Shown one piece after another: positions 42,709 through 51,115 of a stretch of 64,000 bases of DNA. Where the stretch lies: contig JAFIGX010000022.1 in assembly GCA_017849455.1 (NCBI GenBank), positions 806,001-870,000 on the forward strand, read 5' to 3'. The DNA comes from Pseudobacter sp. Its GTDB lineage: Bacteria; Bacteroidota; Bacteroidia; Chitinophagales; Chitinophagaceae. How positions within the stretch are numbered: the stretch's first letter is position 1; every line of letters starts with the position of its first letter. Below the pieces are notes generated by a model that saw nothing but the letters and a program-made list of their open reading frames with translations, ran no database searches and was not told where the DNA came from. The position numbers were made by a program, and so were the translations under genes.

Positions 42709-44013
42709 ATGCATTTCGAAGTAACGGGTGGTAATAAACTTCAGGGCAGCATCGTTCCCCAGGGCGCAAAAAATGAAGCATTGCAGATCATCAGCGCCGT
42801 ACTGCTCACTCCCGAAAAAGTGACGATCACCAATATTCCCGATATACTCGATGTAAATCTCCTGATCGAATTGCTGGCCGATATGAATGTGAAAGTGGAA
42901 CGCCCGCAGCGCGATACCTGCATTTTCCAGGCCGACGACGTGAACATAGATTATCTCCACAGCGAAAATTACCGTAATAAAAGCGGCCGGCTGCGCGGAT
43001 CGGTAATGTTCGCAGGCCCGCTCCTGGCACGCTTCCGCAAGGCTTTCATACCCAAGCCGGGTGGCGATAAGATCGGTCGCCGGCGCCTCGATACCCATAT
43101 CATCGGCTTCGAAAAACTGGGCGCCAGCTTCCAGTACCATCCCGAAGACGGCTTCTTTCATCTCGATGCACCGGACCTGCGCGGCAGCTATATGCTGCTC
43201 GACGAACCTTCCGTGACCGGCACCGCCAATATCATCCTGGCCGCCGTAATGGCCAAAGGCGCCACCACTATCTACAATGCAGCCTGCGAGCCCTATATCC
43301 AGCAGCTCTGCCGCATGCTAACCCGCATGGGCGCCCGAATACAGGGTATCGGCAGCAACCTGCTCACCATCGAAGGAGTGGATTACCTGGCCGGCACCAC
43401 GCACCGCATGTTGCCCGATATGATCGAGATCGGCTCCTTCATCGGACTGGCCGCCATGACCCAGAGCGCCATCACCATCAAAGATGTAAGCCTCGACAAC
43501 CTCGGCATCATCCCCGATAAATTCAAACAACTCGGTATCCGGATGGATTTCGTGGGAGACGATATCCATGTGCCCGCACAGGACGTTTACGAAATACAAA
43601 CTTTTCTCGATGGCTCCGTGCTCACCATTTACGACCATCCCTGGCCGGGATTTACCCCCGACCTCCTGAGCATCGTGCTCGTAGTGGCCACCCAGGCCAG
43701 GGGCAGTGTGCTCATTCACCAGAAAATGTTCGAGAGCCGCCTGTTCTTCGTCGATAAGCTGATCGACATGGGCGCGCAGATCATCCTCTGCGATCCGCAC
43801 CGCGCCGCCGTGATAGGGCTCGGCAGGGACCAGAGCCTGAGAGGCATCACCATGAGCAGCCCCGATATCAGGGCCGGTGTGTCTCTCCTGATCGCCGCCC
43901 TCAGCGCCGAAGGAAAGAGCGTGATCCAGAATATCGAACAGATCGACCGGGGCTACCAGCAGATCGACGAAAGGCTAAGAAAACTGGGCGCGGATATCCG
44001 CCGGATAGGCTAA
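42709..44013 (+). CDS. murA: UDP-N-acetylglucosamine 1-carboxyvinyltransferase MurA with Asp at the usual Cys
   Basis: The 434 residues show the family two-domain fold: FEVTGGNKLQGSIVPQGAKN at the N-terminus and VTGTANIILAAVMA later. MurA takes phosphoenolpyruvate to UDP-GlcNAc as the first step of peptidoglycan synthesis. In the active-site loop the motif reads KPGGDKIGRRRLDTH, so Asp replaces the Cys attacked by fosfomycin in E. coli. The enzyme is expected to work but to resist that drug. The start codon abuts a repeat array. Confidence 0.95.
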   Translation: MHFEVTGGNKLQGSIVPQGAKNEALQIISAVLLTPEKVTITNIPDILDVNLLIELLADMNVKVERPQRDTCIFQADDVNIDYLHSENYRNKSGRLRGSVMFAGPLLARFRKAFIPKPGGDKIGRRRLDTHIIGFEKLGASFQYHPEDGFFHLDAPDLRGSYMLLDEPSVTGTANIILAAVMAKGATTIYNAACEPYIQQLCRMLTRMGARIQGIGSNLLTIEGVDYLAGTTHRMLPDMIEIGSFIGLAAMTQSAITIKDVSLDNLGIIPDKFKQLGIRMDFVGDDIHVPAQDVYEIQTFLDGSVLTIYDHPWPGFTPDLLSIVLVVATQARGSVLIHQKMFESRLFFVDKLIDMGAQIILCDPHRAAVIGLGRDQSLRGITMSSPDIRAGVSLLIAALSAEGKSVIQNIEQIDRGYQQIDERLRKLGADIRRIG

Positions 44014-44108
44014 CCTGCACTAAAATACTGATTCACACTTCATAGAAAAGAAAATGGCCATATTTATTTAGGAATCCATCTTTCTTTTTATAAATTCGTA
44101 TCCGAAGT

Positions 44109-45386
44109 ATGAGCTTAGTAGTAATCTTTGCGATCGGAATAGCGATCTTCTTTATTGCTTACTTCTCAGGAATTGAAGTGGCTTTCACCTCTGCCAATCG
44201 CCTCAATGTTGAATTGAAAAAGAAACAGGGCGCCAGCGGGGGAGCTTTTCTTTCCAGCCTGTTCGACAATCCCTCCCGTTTCATCGGCACCAATATCGTT
44301 GGCTTTACTTTTTTTCTCGTGATCGCCATCCTGCTCGGAAGCGCTTTCTGGAATTTAGTGATCCCCTGGCATAAGATCGATCCCGATACCATGACAGTGC
44401 TGGTGCCCCTGCGGCTCATCGTGGAGATCTTTCTCTCCTGGGCCGTGATCATCATCCTGGGTGAATTCATTCCCAAAGCCATCTTCAGGGCTAAAGCCGA
44501 TTCATTGCTCTCTTTCTCTGCACGCACCGGTCTGCTGCAACTCTGCGATCAGTTGTTCTACTGGATTGCCAATGGATTCGCCAAACTCTCCATCTTCATT
44601 CTCAACGTGATCTTCGATATGCGGATCGACCGGAAAAAGGAAACATTCTCCCGTGGTGATCTCGATCATTTCTCACGCCAGGACCACGAATTGCACGATC
44701 AGCACCAGGACCTGAAAACGGAATTGTTTGAAAATGCCCTCTCCCTGCCCAAAGTGCGCGTACGGGATTGCCTCGTGCCGCGCAAGGAGATCGAAGCAGT
44801 AGATCTTGGTCTTACCATCGAACAGATCCGCGCCACCTTCGTCAGCACAAAGCTCAGTAAGCTCGTGGTCTATGATGGGAATATCGATCATATCGTGGGC
44901 TATGTTCACCAGCTCGACCTGTTCAAGAGCCCCTCCACCATCAAGGAGATACTGCTGCCCATCCCGGCCATCCCTGAAAGCATGTCCGTTACGGACCTCA
45001 TCAATAAATTCACCCGTGAAAGGAAGAGCATCGCCTGGGTGGTGGACGAATTCGGAGGCACGGCCGGCATCGTGACCATGGAAGACCTGCTCGAAGAAAT
45101 ATTCGGCGAGATCCGTGATGAATACGATGTGGAAGAATTCGAAGAGAAAAAAGTATCGGACGATGAATATATCCTTTCAGGCCGCCTCGAACTCGACCAC
45201 CTGAAAGAAAAATACGGGCTCGAATTCCCCGAAAATGATTCGGAAACCCTCTCCGGCTTTATCATTCACCAGCATGAGACCATTCCCCGCCTCAAGGAAA
45301 GGATCATCATCGGCGACTATGAATTCGAAGTGCTCAACGTGAGCGATACCCGCATCGAAATGGTTAGATTAAAGATTTTAAGATAA
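44109..45386 (+). CDS. CNNM/CorC-HlyC-type membrane protein with CBS pair
   Basis: The 425 residues contain an N-terminal DUF21/CNNM membrane domain with three to four helices (residues ~1-165; FFIAYFSGIEVAFTSANR), a CBS pair (~200-325; VRDCLVPRKEIEAVD and RKSIAWVVDEFGGTAGIVTM) and a C-terminal CorC_HlyC domain. Such proteins are linked to magnesium or other cation efflux; some Bacteroidota members are called GldE, but I cannot confirm that here. It lies 95 bases after murA on the same strand. Confidence 0.92.
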   Translation: MSLVVIFAIGIAIFFIAYFSGIEVAFTSANRLNVELKKKQGASGGAFLSSLFDNPSRFIGTNIVGFTFFLVIAILLGSAFWNLVIPWHKIDPDTMTVLVPLRLIVEIFLSWAVIIILGEFIPKAIFRAKADSLLSFSARTGLLQLCDQLFYWIANGFAKLSIFILNVIFDMRIDRKKETFSRGDLDHFSRQDHELHDQHQDLKTELFENALSLPKVRVRDCLVPRKEIEAVDLGLTIEQIRATFVSTKLSKLVVYDGNIDHIVGYVHQLDLFKSPSTIKEILLPIPAIPESMSVTDLINKFTRERKSIAWVVDEFGGTAGIVTMEDLLEEIFGEIRDEYDVEEFEEKKVSDDEYILSGRLELDHLKEKYGLEFPENDSETLSGFIIHQHETIPRLKERIIIGDYEFEVLNVSDTRIEMVRLKILR

Positions 45387-45455
45387 TATGATCCATCCTT
45401 CCCTCCTTTTGTGTTGTATTAACAAGCTTTCCATGAATTCCACCCCGAATACCCT

Positions 45456-45463
45456 TAAATTTG
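45456..45463 (+). promoter_or_regulatory. -7 promoter box for tatC
   Basis: TAAATTTG, perfect TAnnTTTG, 36 bases before the tatC start. The -33 box is weak. Confidence 0.55.
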
Positions 45464-45499
45464 CCCCGCTTTACATGACCTATTAAGTAGATTTTCTGA

Positions 45500-46360
45500 A
45501 TGCCGATCTCATTTTTTAAGAAAAGAAGCCAGGGAAATAATGCAGAGATGACTTTCATCGACCACCTGGAAGCGCTCCGCTGGCATATCATGCGCTCCCT
45601 GATAGCGATCATGATCGGCGCCATATTGATGTTCATTTACATCGATTGGATCTTCGACTATATCATTTCCGCACCGCTCCAGAAAGATTTTATTACCTAT
45701 ACCGGCCTTTGCAGGTTCAGCACCTGGATCGGCGCCGGCGATAAGCTCTGCCTGCCCCCTCCCAACAATGCTGAATTACAGGCCATCACTTTCGGATCGC
45801 AGTTCATGACCAGCATCACCATCGCCTTCGTTGGTGGTTTTGTGGTGGCATTCCCCTATATTTTCTGGGAGCTTTGGCGCTTCATCAAACCGGCCCTTAC
45901 TCCCAAAGAGCTGAAAAGCACGCGGGGCGCTATCTTCTTCGTATCCGTGTTCTTCTTCCTCGGAGTAGCATTCGGTTATTTCCTGCTGGCGCCTTTCACG
46001 TTCAGCTTCCTGCTCAATTATACTATCGGCACCAAACATATCCTGGTATCGAAACCCACTTTGGGCGATTACCTGGAAAACCTGCTCGATATCATCATCG
46101 GCTCAGCCCTGGCTTTCCAACTTCCCGTAATCTCCTATGTGCTCACACGGATCGGACTGATAACACCCCGTTTCCTCAAAACCTATCGCAAATACGCTTA
46201 TGTGGCCATCCTGGTGGTAGCGGCCGTCATTACGCCATCGCCCGACTGGATGAGCCAGATGATCGTATTCATTCCCCTGGCCATGCTGTACGAATTCAGT
46301 ATTTTCATCTCGAACCGTATATTCAAAAGAATGGAAGAGAAAGAGAAGAACTGGAAATGA
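45500..46360 (+). CDS. tatC: Sec-independent protein translocase TatC
   Basis: The 286 residues begin with the conserved MTFIDHLEALRWHIMRS and have six membrane helices, with FPYIFWELWRFIKPALTPKE in a loop as in all TatC proteins. It recognises twin-arginine signals and exports folded proteins. No tatA or tatB is adjacent, so the partner gene must be elsewhere. A cysteine-containing loop near residue 75 (DKLCLPPPNN) is a lineage-specific insertion. It is followed after 26 bases by rpiB. Confidence 0.95.
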   Translation: MPISFFKKRSQGNNAEMTFIDHLEALRWHIMRSLIAIMIGAILMFIYIDWIFDYIISAPLQKDFITYTGLCRFSTWIGAGDKLCLPPPNNAELQAITFGSQFMTSITIAFVGGFVVAFPYIFWELWRFIKPALTPKELKSTRGAIFFVSVFFFLGVAFGYFLLAPFTFSFLLNYTIGTKHILVSKPTLGDYLENLLDIIIGSALAFQLPVISYVLTRIGLITPRFLKTYRKYAYVAILVVAAVITPSPDWMSQMIVFIPLAMLYEFSIFISNRIFKRMEEKEKNWK

Positions 46361-46386
46361 TCGTAATTAACCTGTAATAAAACGAT

Positions 46387-46842
46387 ATGCCATCTCCATT
46401 TGATCTGTCGAAACCCATTGCCATCGGTTGCGACCATGCCGGGTTCGAATACAAAACAGCCATCGTTAAATGGCTCAATGAAAAAGGGTATGTGGTGAGC
46501 GATATGGGCGTGTATGAGAACAAATCGGTCGACTACCCCGATTATGCCCATCCTGTTGCCGAAGCAGTAGAAAAAGGGGAAGTGGCTTTCGGCATCCTGC
46601 TATGCGGCAGCGCCAACGGGGTTTGCATTACGGCCAATAAGCACCAGGGCGTTCGGGCCGGACTATCGTTCCAAACGGATGTGGCCCGCCTCATCCGCCA
46701 GCATAACGATGCCAATGTTATCTGTATCCCTGCCCGTTTCGTGGCGCTGGACTATGCCCTCCAGATGCTCGAACTCTTTATCTCCACTCCATTTGAAGGC
46801 GGCCGTCACCAGAACAGGGTGAATAAGATCGCTTGTTCATGA
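46387..46842 (+). CDS. rpiB: Ribose-5-phosphate isomerase B
   Basis: The 151 residues carry IAIGCDHAGFEYK, PDYAHPVAEAVEKGE and LLCGSANGVCITANKH with the catalytic Cys, then GVRAGLSF. It converts ribose 5-phosphate and ribulose 5-phosphate. It follows tatC closely and is convergent with the sulfatase-like gene, 17 bases apart. Confidence 0.96.
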   Translation: MPSPFDLSKPIAIGCDHAGFEYKTAIVKWLNEKGYVVSDMGVYENKSVDYPDYAHPVAEAVEKGEVAFGILLCGSANGVCITANKHQGVRAGLSFQTDVARLIRQHNDANVICIPARFVALDYALQMLELFISTPFEGGRHQNRVNKIACS

Positions 46843-46859
46843 AGGTTAGAAAGGCCGTA

Positions 46860-48971
46860 TTATTGACTGGTATATTTCTTATTGCGCAATAACCAGGAGG
46901 CTGTTTGATAATAGGCGGTCGCCTGTTTTACCAGGCTGTCCGTGAGCGCTGTTTTCTCGGCGTTGCCCGTTGCGAAATCAGGTTTGAACTCTTCCTGCCG
47001 TTGTACCGGCGACTGGATCACCAGCTTGCCATTGCGGAGATAGCCCAATCCCTGGTAAGTGCTGATAAATGCTCTTTCCCTTCCTTCCGGCAAAGCGAAA
47101 ATATCCTGCCCGAAAAATTTCGAACGGTAATCGAAATGCAGCAGTCCCAGGATGGTAGGTACTATGTCGATCTGTGCAGTGAGCCTTTCAAAACGCTGTG
47201 GGGCCAGGTTTGCCGGGCTGTAGATCAGCAAGGGGATATGATAGCCGGTAACAGGCAGTTCCACGCTGCCGGCGCTTCCTGCGCAATGATCTGCCACTAC
47301 CACGAAGACGGTATTGTTGAACCAGGGCTTCGTCGAAGCTTCCCTGATGAATTTGCCGATGGCATAGTCCGTGTATTTGACGGCCCCCTCACGCACCTGC
47401 TTTGCCGAGGGAATATCGATCCTTCCATCAGGATACGTGAATGGCCGGTGGTTCGACACGGTCATGATCTGCGTGAAGAACGGTTGTCCTTTGGCGTTAT
47501 TCGCATCGAGGGTGCGCAATGCCAGCGTGAACAAATCTTCATCTGCCACGCCCCAGATATTGGCATAGTGGATCTCGTTCGGCGACAGCGCCGTTCTGTC
47601 GATCACCTCATAACCATTCGCAGAGAAAAAGGCATTCATATTATCGAAATAGCCGTACCCTCCATAAATATATTGGGTGATATATCCTTTCGATCTGAAC
47701 ACACTGCCCAGCGAGAACATATTGCCATTGTCGGGCCGCTTTACGATGCTCTGTCCGGGAGTAGGCGGGATCGAAAGGGAAAGCGCTTCCAGGCCACGCA
47801 CCGTGCGGGTGCCGCTGGAATACAGTTTGGTGAAGAAGATGCTGTGTGCAGCAAGACTGTCGAGGCAGGGTGTGATATTCTGTTCATTCCCGAAGGCTTT
47901 CATGAAATCGGCGCTGAGACTTTCCACGCTGATGAGCACCACATTCATTTTCTTTTCAGGGGCTTCATAGCTGATCTCCCTTTCGAGATTGAAAACATCT
48001 TCGCTCACGAAACGGCTATTGGGCACGGCCAGCTCCTGCCGCATTACCCGGAAAGCTTCTTCATCGGGCAATACTTTATAGAAACGGTAAAAATCGAGCT
48101 CATTGTTGTTGAATGCAGCACCAAACTCGAAAATGCCATTGGCGGCAAGCTCATTGGCATAGGCATTACTGCTGAACTTGTGCAGTTGATTGGTAAGAAA
48201 GAGCGTTGTGCATATAGGGAAAACCGATAACACCAGCGCCACCAGCGTTCGTTTACCGAAGCTCATAGGGCTCCGCTGGGAATTGCTGATATATTTTCTG
48301 CATAAGAAAACAATGAGGAGCGTGATCACGAACACCGAACCCAGTATCAAAGGCAGTGGATAGGATTCACGGATATTGCCCACCACTTCGTTGGTATAGA
48401 TCAGGTAATCGACGGCTATGAAATTATACCTGCCCGAAAATTCGGTCCAGAAGAACCATTCACTCACCGCATTGAAAAGAAGCAGGAAAACGGCGATCGT
48501 AAAATCCAGGAAGAGCACCCATTTACGCCAGCGGAGGCGGAATGAAGGGCCACGCCAGGCAAGCAATAAAAAGATCAGCAGCCGTACAATGAAATACCAG
48601 ATCACGGCTTTGCGTAGATCTTCATTGAAATCCGCCGGCACCAGTTGGGTGAAGATGAGCACGGCAATGATCGCCAGGTAAAAGAGCACCACCCACTTTC
48701 TCCATGTTACCGAATAGGCCCTTTCACTGGTGAACCAGATATGCAATACAAAGGGGATGATGATATAGGAACTGACGGCCAGGTCGTACAACAGGCCAAT
48801 GCCGAATACGCCGATTATATTGGTGAATGTCCATTCAAAGCCACTGGCAGAGCGCAATAAGAGTAACAGCCTTGTAAGAAAGGATATGGAGAGGAAGCTA
48901 AGGACCAACAACAGAACAAGCCCATAACGGCTGTTCATGCCTTTGGAGAGGATAGCACGCAAACGTGACAT
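46860..48971 (-). CDS. LTA synthase family phosphotransferase/sulfatase-fold membrane protein
   Basis: The ATG at 48971 gives 703 residues; 49034 adds basic residues. Five membrane helices occupy residues ~10-240. The catalytic domain has VVLISVESLSADFMKAFG, the nucleophilic Thr in SSGTRTVRGLEALSLS, and FVVVADHCAGSAG for metal binding. In this superfamily the domain moves glycerol-phosphate or phosphoethanolamine onto surface polymers or lipids. Because Bacteroidota lack lipoteichoic acid, the acceptor is unknown. It is the only gene of its transcript; a near-promoter TACTTTTA lies upstream. Confidence 0.9.
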   Translation of the reverse strand: MSRLRAILSKGMNSRYGLVLLLVLSFLSISFLTRLLLLLRSASGFEWTFTNIIGVFGIGLLYDLAVSSYIIIPFVLHIWFTSERAYSVTWRKWVVLFYLAIIAVLIFTQLVPADFNEDLRKAVIWYFIVRLLIFLLLAWRGPSFRLRWRKWVLFLDFTIAVFLLLFNAVSEWFFWTEFSGRYNFIAVDYLIYTNEVVGNIRESYPLPLILGSVFVITLLIVFLCRKYISNSQRSPMSFGKRTLVALVLSVFPICTTLFLTNQLHKFSSNAYANELAANGIFEFGAAFNNNELDFYRFYKVLPDEEAFRVMRQELAVPNSRFVSEDVFNLEREISYEAPEKKMNVVLISVESLSADFMKAFGNEQNITPCLDSLAAHSIFFTKLYSSGTRTVRGLEALSLSIPPTPGQSIVKRPDNGNMFSLGSVFRSKGYITQYIYGGYGYFDNMNAFFSANGYEVIDRTALSPNEIHYANIWGVADEDLFTLALRTLDANNAKGQPFFTQIMTVSNHRPFTYPDGRIDIPSAKQVREGAVKYTDYAIGKFIREASTKPWFNNTVFVVVADHCAGSAGSVELPVTGYHIPLLIYSPANLAPQRFERLTAQIDIVPTILGLLHFDYRSKFFGQDIFALPEGRERAFISTYQGLGYLRNGKLVIQSPVQRQEEFKPDFATGNAEKTALTDSLVKQATAYYQTASWLLRNKKYTSQ

Positions 48972-49047
48972 TGAAAGGTTGTATGGGTTAGAAATAGAAC
49001 GATAAAAGTAATATTTATTTTTTGGCTTTCGCAACCCCTTCCCTCTC

Positions 49048-50022
49048 TTACCAACCCAGCAGGTAGGCGAAGATGAGCGGGGCTACGATGGTAGCATCGC
49101 TTTCCACAATATATTTAGGTGTATTGATATCCAGTTTGCCCCAGGTGATCTTCTCATTGGGCACAGCGCCGGAATAGGAACCGAAGGAAGTGGTCGAATC
49201 AGAGATCTGGCAGAAATAGCTCCAGAAGGGAACATCATGCCATTCGAGGTCCTGGTACATCATAGGCACTACGCAGATGGGGAAATCGCCGGCAATGCCG
49301 CCGCCGATCTGGAAAAAGCCTACGCCTTTGCCACCGCTGTTCTTGCGGTACCAGTCGGACAGCCATACCATATATTCAATACCACTCTTCACAGTGGTGG
49401 CCTTCACTTCATTCTTGATCACATAGGAAGCGAAGATATTGCCCATGGTGCTGTCTTCCCATCCACCCACTATGATGGGCAGGTTCTTTTCGGCCGCAGC
49501 GATCATCCAACTGTTCTTTGGATCGATCTCATAATCCTTTTCCATCACCTTGCTCAGCAACAACTGGTACATGAATTCATGAGGCAGGTAACGTTCGCCT
49601 TTGGCATCTGCCTCTTTCCATAATTTGGCGATATGGTGCTGTATCTTACGGAATGCTTCTTCTTCAGGAATGCAGGTATCGGTAACACGGTTCAGGCCCT
49701 GTTCCAGCAATTCCCATTCCTGTTGCGGGGTGAGATCGCGGTAATGGGGAATACGCTTATAGTGAGTATGCGCTACCAGGTTCATGATATCTTCTTCCAG
49801 GTTGGCGCCGGTGCAACTGATGATATGTACTTTATCCTGGCGGATCATCTCTGCCAATGAAACACCCAGCTCGGCAGTACTCATGGCGCCGGCCAGGGTG
49901 ATCATCATTTTACCGCCTTCCAGCAGATGTTTTTCATAACCTTTGGCAGCATCTACCAGGGCCGCTGCATTGAAGTGGCGATAGTGATGCTGGATAAATT
50001 GCGAAACAGGTCCTTTGCTCAT
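49048..50022 (-). CDS. Deoxyhypusine synthase family protein
   Basis: The ATG at 50022 gives 324 residues. Family features: KMMITLAGAMSTAELG for NAD, ISCTGANLEEDI, GVGFFQIGGGIAGDFPI and TTSFGSYSGAVPNEKITWGKL. In eukaryotic and archaeal enzymes the triple-Gly loop is followed by the catalytic Lys and two His (GGGxxKHH); here the same place reads GGGIAGDF, so that Lys is absent. Bacteria lack eIF5A, so classic hypusine formation is excluded and a polyamine-related reaction is more probable. It has its own -7 box. Confidence 0.9.
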   Translation of the reverse strand: MSKGPVSQFIQHHYRHFNAAALVDAAKGYEKHLLEGGKMMITLAGAMSTAELGVSLAEMIRQDKVHIISCTGANLEEDIMNLVAHTHYKRIPHYRDLTPQQEWELLEQGLNRVTDTCIPEEEAFRKIQHHIAKLWKEADAKGERYLPHEFMYQLLLSKVMEKDYEIDPKNSWMIAAAEKNLPIIVGGWEDSTMGNIFASYVIKNEVKATTVKSGIEYMVWLSDWYRKNSGGKGVGFFQIGGGIAGDFPICVVPMMYQDLEWHDVPFWSYFCQISDSTTSFGSYSGAVPNEKITWGKLDINTPKYIVESDATIVAPLIFAYLLGW

Positions 50023-50045
50023 GATCGTTGTTTGTTTTATGGCGG

Positions 50046-50053
50046 CAAAGGTA
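50046..50053 (-). promoter_or_regulatory. -7 promoter box for the deoxyhypusine synthase-like gene
   Basis: TACCTTTG on the minus strand, perfect TAnnTTTG, 23 bases before the ATG at 50022; the -33 position is weak. Confidence 0.6.
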
Positions 50054-50078
50054 ACATAATTGGCCAATCCGGGATATT

Positions 50079-50117
50079 AAAACAAAAGCCCCTTCGCAGG
50101 GCGAAAGGACTTCTTTT
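50079..50117. terminator. Hairpin with T-runs on both strands, not clearly linked to a gene
   Basis: An imperfect stem around CCCTTCGC/GCGAAAGG is followed by CTTCTTTTT on the plus strand and by GCTTTTGTTTT on the minus strand. It could be a bidirectional terminator, but no gene end lies nearby on either strand. It may end an unseen small transcript from the 50.12-50.28 kb stretch. Confidence 0.45.
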
Positions 50118-50290
50118 TCCAACTAAAACCAACTAAAAGCGATCGGTGTTCTTTGTTTTATTCCAATTGATTTTTCTGTTCTTCAGGAGCTTTGTTCCGA
50201 TCATTTGACGCAGCCCTTCGCAAAACGTTACATCGTTTATTATTAATTAAAAACCTGTAAATTGTAAATACATCAATTCCACCGATCATT

Positions 50291-50878
50291 GTGAATTTCC
50301 TGGCACATGCATACCTCTCATTCAACCGGCCGGAGATCCTGGTAGGGAATCTCATCAGTGATTTTGTAAAGGGTAAAAAACAATTCGGGTATCCCGCAGG
50401 TATTCAGGAAGGCATTATCCTTCACCGGGGCATCGATGCCTTCACGGATGAACATCCGGCCACCAGGGCAGCCGCCACTATTTTCAAACCTCATTACAGG
50501 TTATACAGCGCAGCCTTCATCGATATCGTATACGATCATTTCCTGGCCAATGATCCGGCGTATTTTACAGACAGCTCGCTGGAACAATTTTCACAAGGAG
50601 TATATAAGACCCTGGAAGAATACCTGCCGGTCGTTCCGGAAAACTTCAGGCTCCTGTTCCCCTATATGCAAAAACAGAACTGGCTGTACAATTACCGCCG
50701 CCGGTGGGGTATCGAGCGAAGCTTTGAAGGACTTGTAAGAAGATCGGCCTGGCTTACCGATCACCGCACCGCTTTCTCATTATTCGAAACGAATTACGAT
50801 GAGCTGCACCGGCACTATGCGGCCTTCTTTCCTTCCCTGCGGGCATTCGTATTGTCGAAGCTGGGGAATGTAGAATGA
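50291..50878 (+). CDS. acpH: Acyl carrier protein phosphodiesterase-like (AcpH/DUF479) protein
   Basis: The 195 residues begin NFLAHAYLSFNRPEILVGNL with the conserved Asp and His of metal binding, followed by GILHRGIDAFTDEHP and FIDIVYDHFLAND. This is the DUF479/AcpH family, homologous to E. coli enzymes that remove phosphopantetheine from ACP. The start is GTG. Its stop codon lies within a repeat array. Confidence 0.9.
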   Translation: MNFLAHAYLSFNRPEILVGNLISDFVKGKKQFGYPAGIQEGIILHRGIDAFTDEHPATRAAATIFKPHYRLYSAAFIDIVYDHFLANDPAYFTDSSLEQFSQGVYKTLEEYLPVVPENFRLLFPYMQKQNWLYNYRRRWGIERSFEGLVRRSAWLTDHRTAFSLFETNYDELHRHYAAFFPSLRAFVLSKLGNVE

Positions 50879-50947
50879 GGTATGAGGTCGGAGGTATGAG
50901 GTCTGAACGGGGACACTCGGACCTCATACGCCCGGCCTCTTGCCTCA
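50876..50947. repeat. Imperfect inverted repeat of 7-base units at a stop codon
   Basis: Left array 50876-50903 has units TGAGGTA, TGAGGTC, GGAGGTA, TGAGGTC; the right part 50920-50947 mirrors 23 of 28 positions. The first TGA of the array is the stop codon of the acpH-like gene. The unit is related to the TACCTCN heptad at 3.6 kb. Confidence 0.75.
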
Positions 50948-51084
50948 TGGAATTTAACAGGTTTTTAATGACCGAAAACAAGGCGCTGACACGGATTCTA
51001 ACCACCGTTTAGTACTTTACAGGAGCACTACACGGTAACAAACCGCTTATACTTTAGTGAGCTGCTATTTCAAACGTAATCTGT

Positions 51085-51092
51085 TATTTTTG
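51085..51092 (+). promoter_or_regulatory. -7 promoter box for DUF2911 gene pair
   Basis: TATTTTTG, perfect TAnnTTTG, 23 bases before the ATG at 51116. No clear -33 box. Confidence 0.55.
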
Positions 51093-51115
51093 CTGTTCAA
51101 AAACCACCAGGTAGT

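Noticed and set aside
46905..48230. 441-residue plus-strand open frame across the LTA-synthase-like gene
   Set aside because: It is antisense to a complete protein with clear catalytic motifs, and its product has no fold-like composition (repeated His/Arg/Ile patterns of reversed codons).
50158..50355. 65-residue minus-strand frame overlapping the acpH start
   Set aside because: It lies opposite the acpH start, has no recognised motif and its N-terminal part is antisense to the coding frame.
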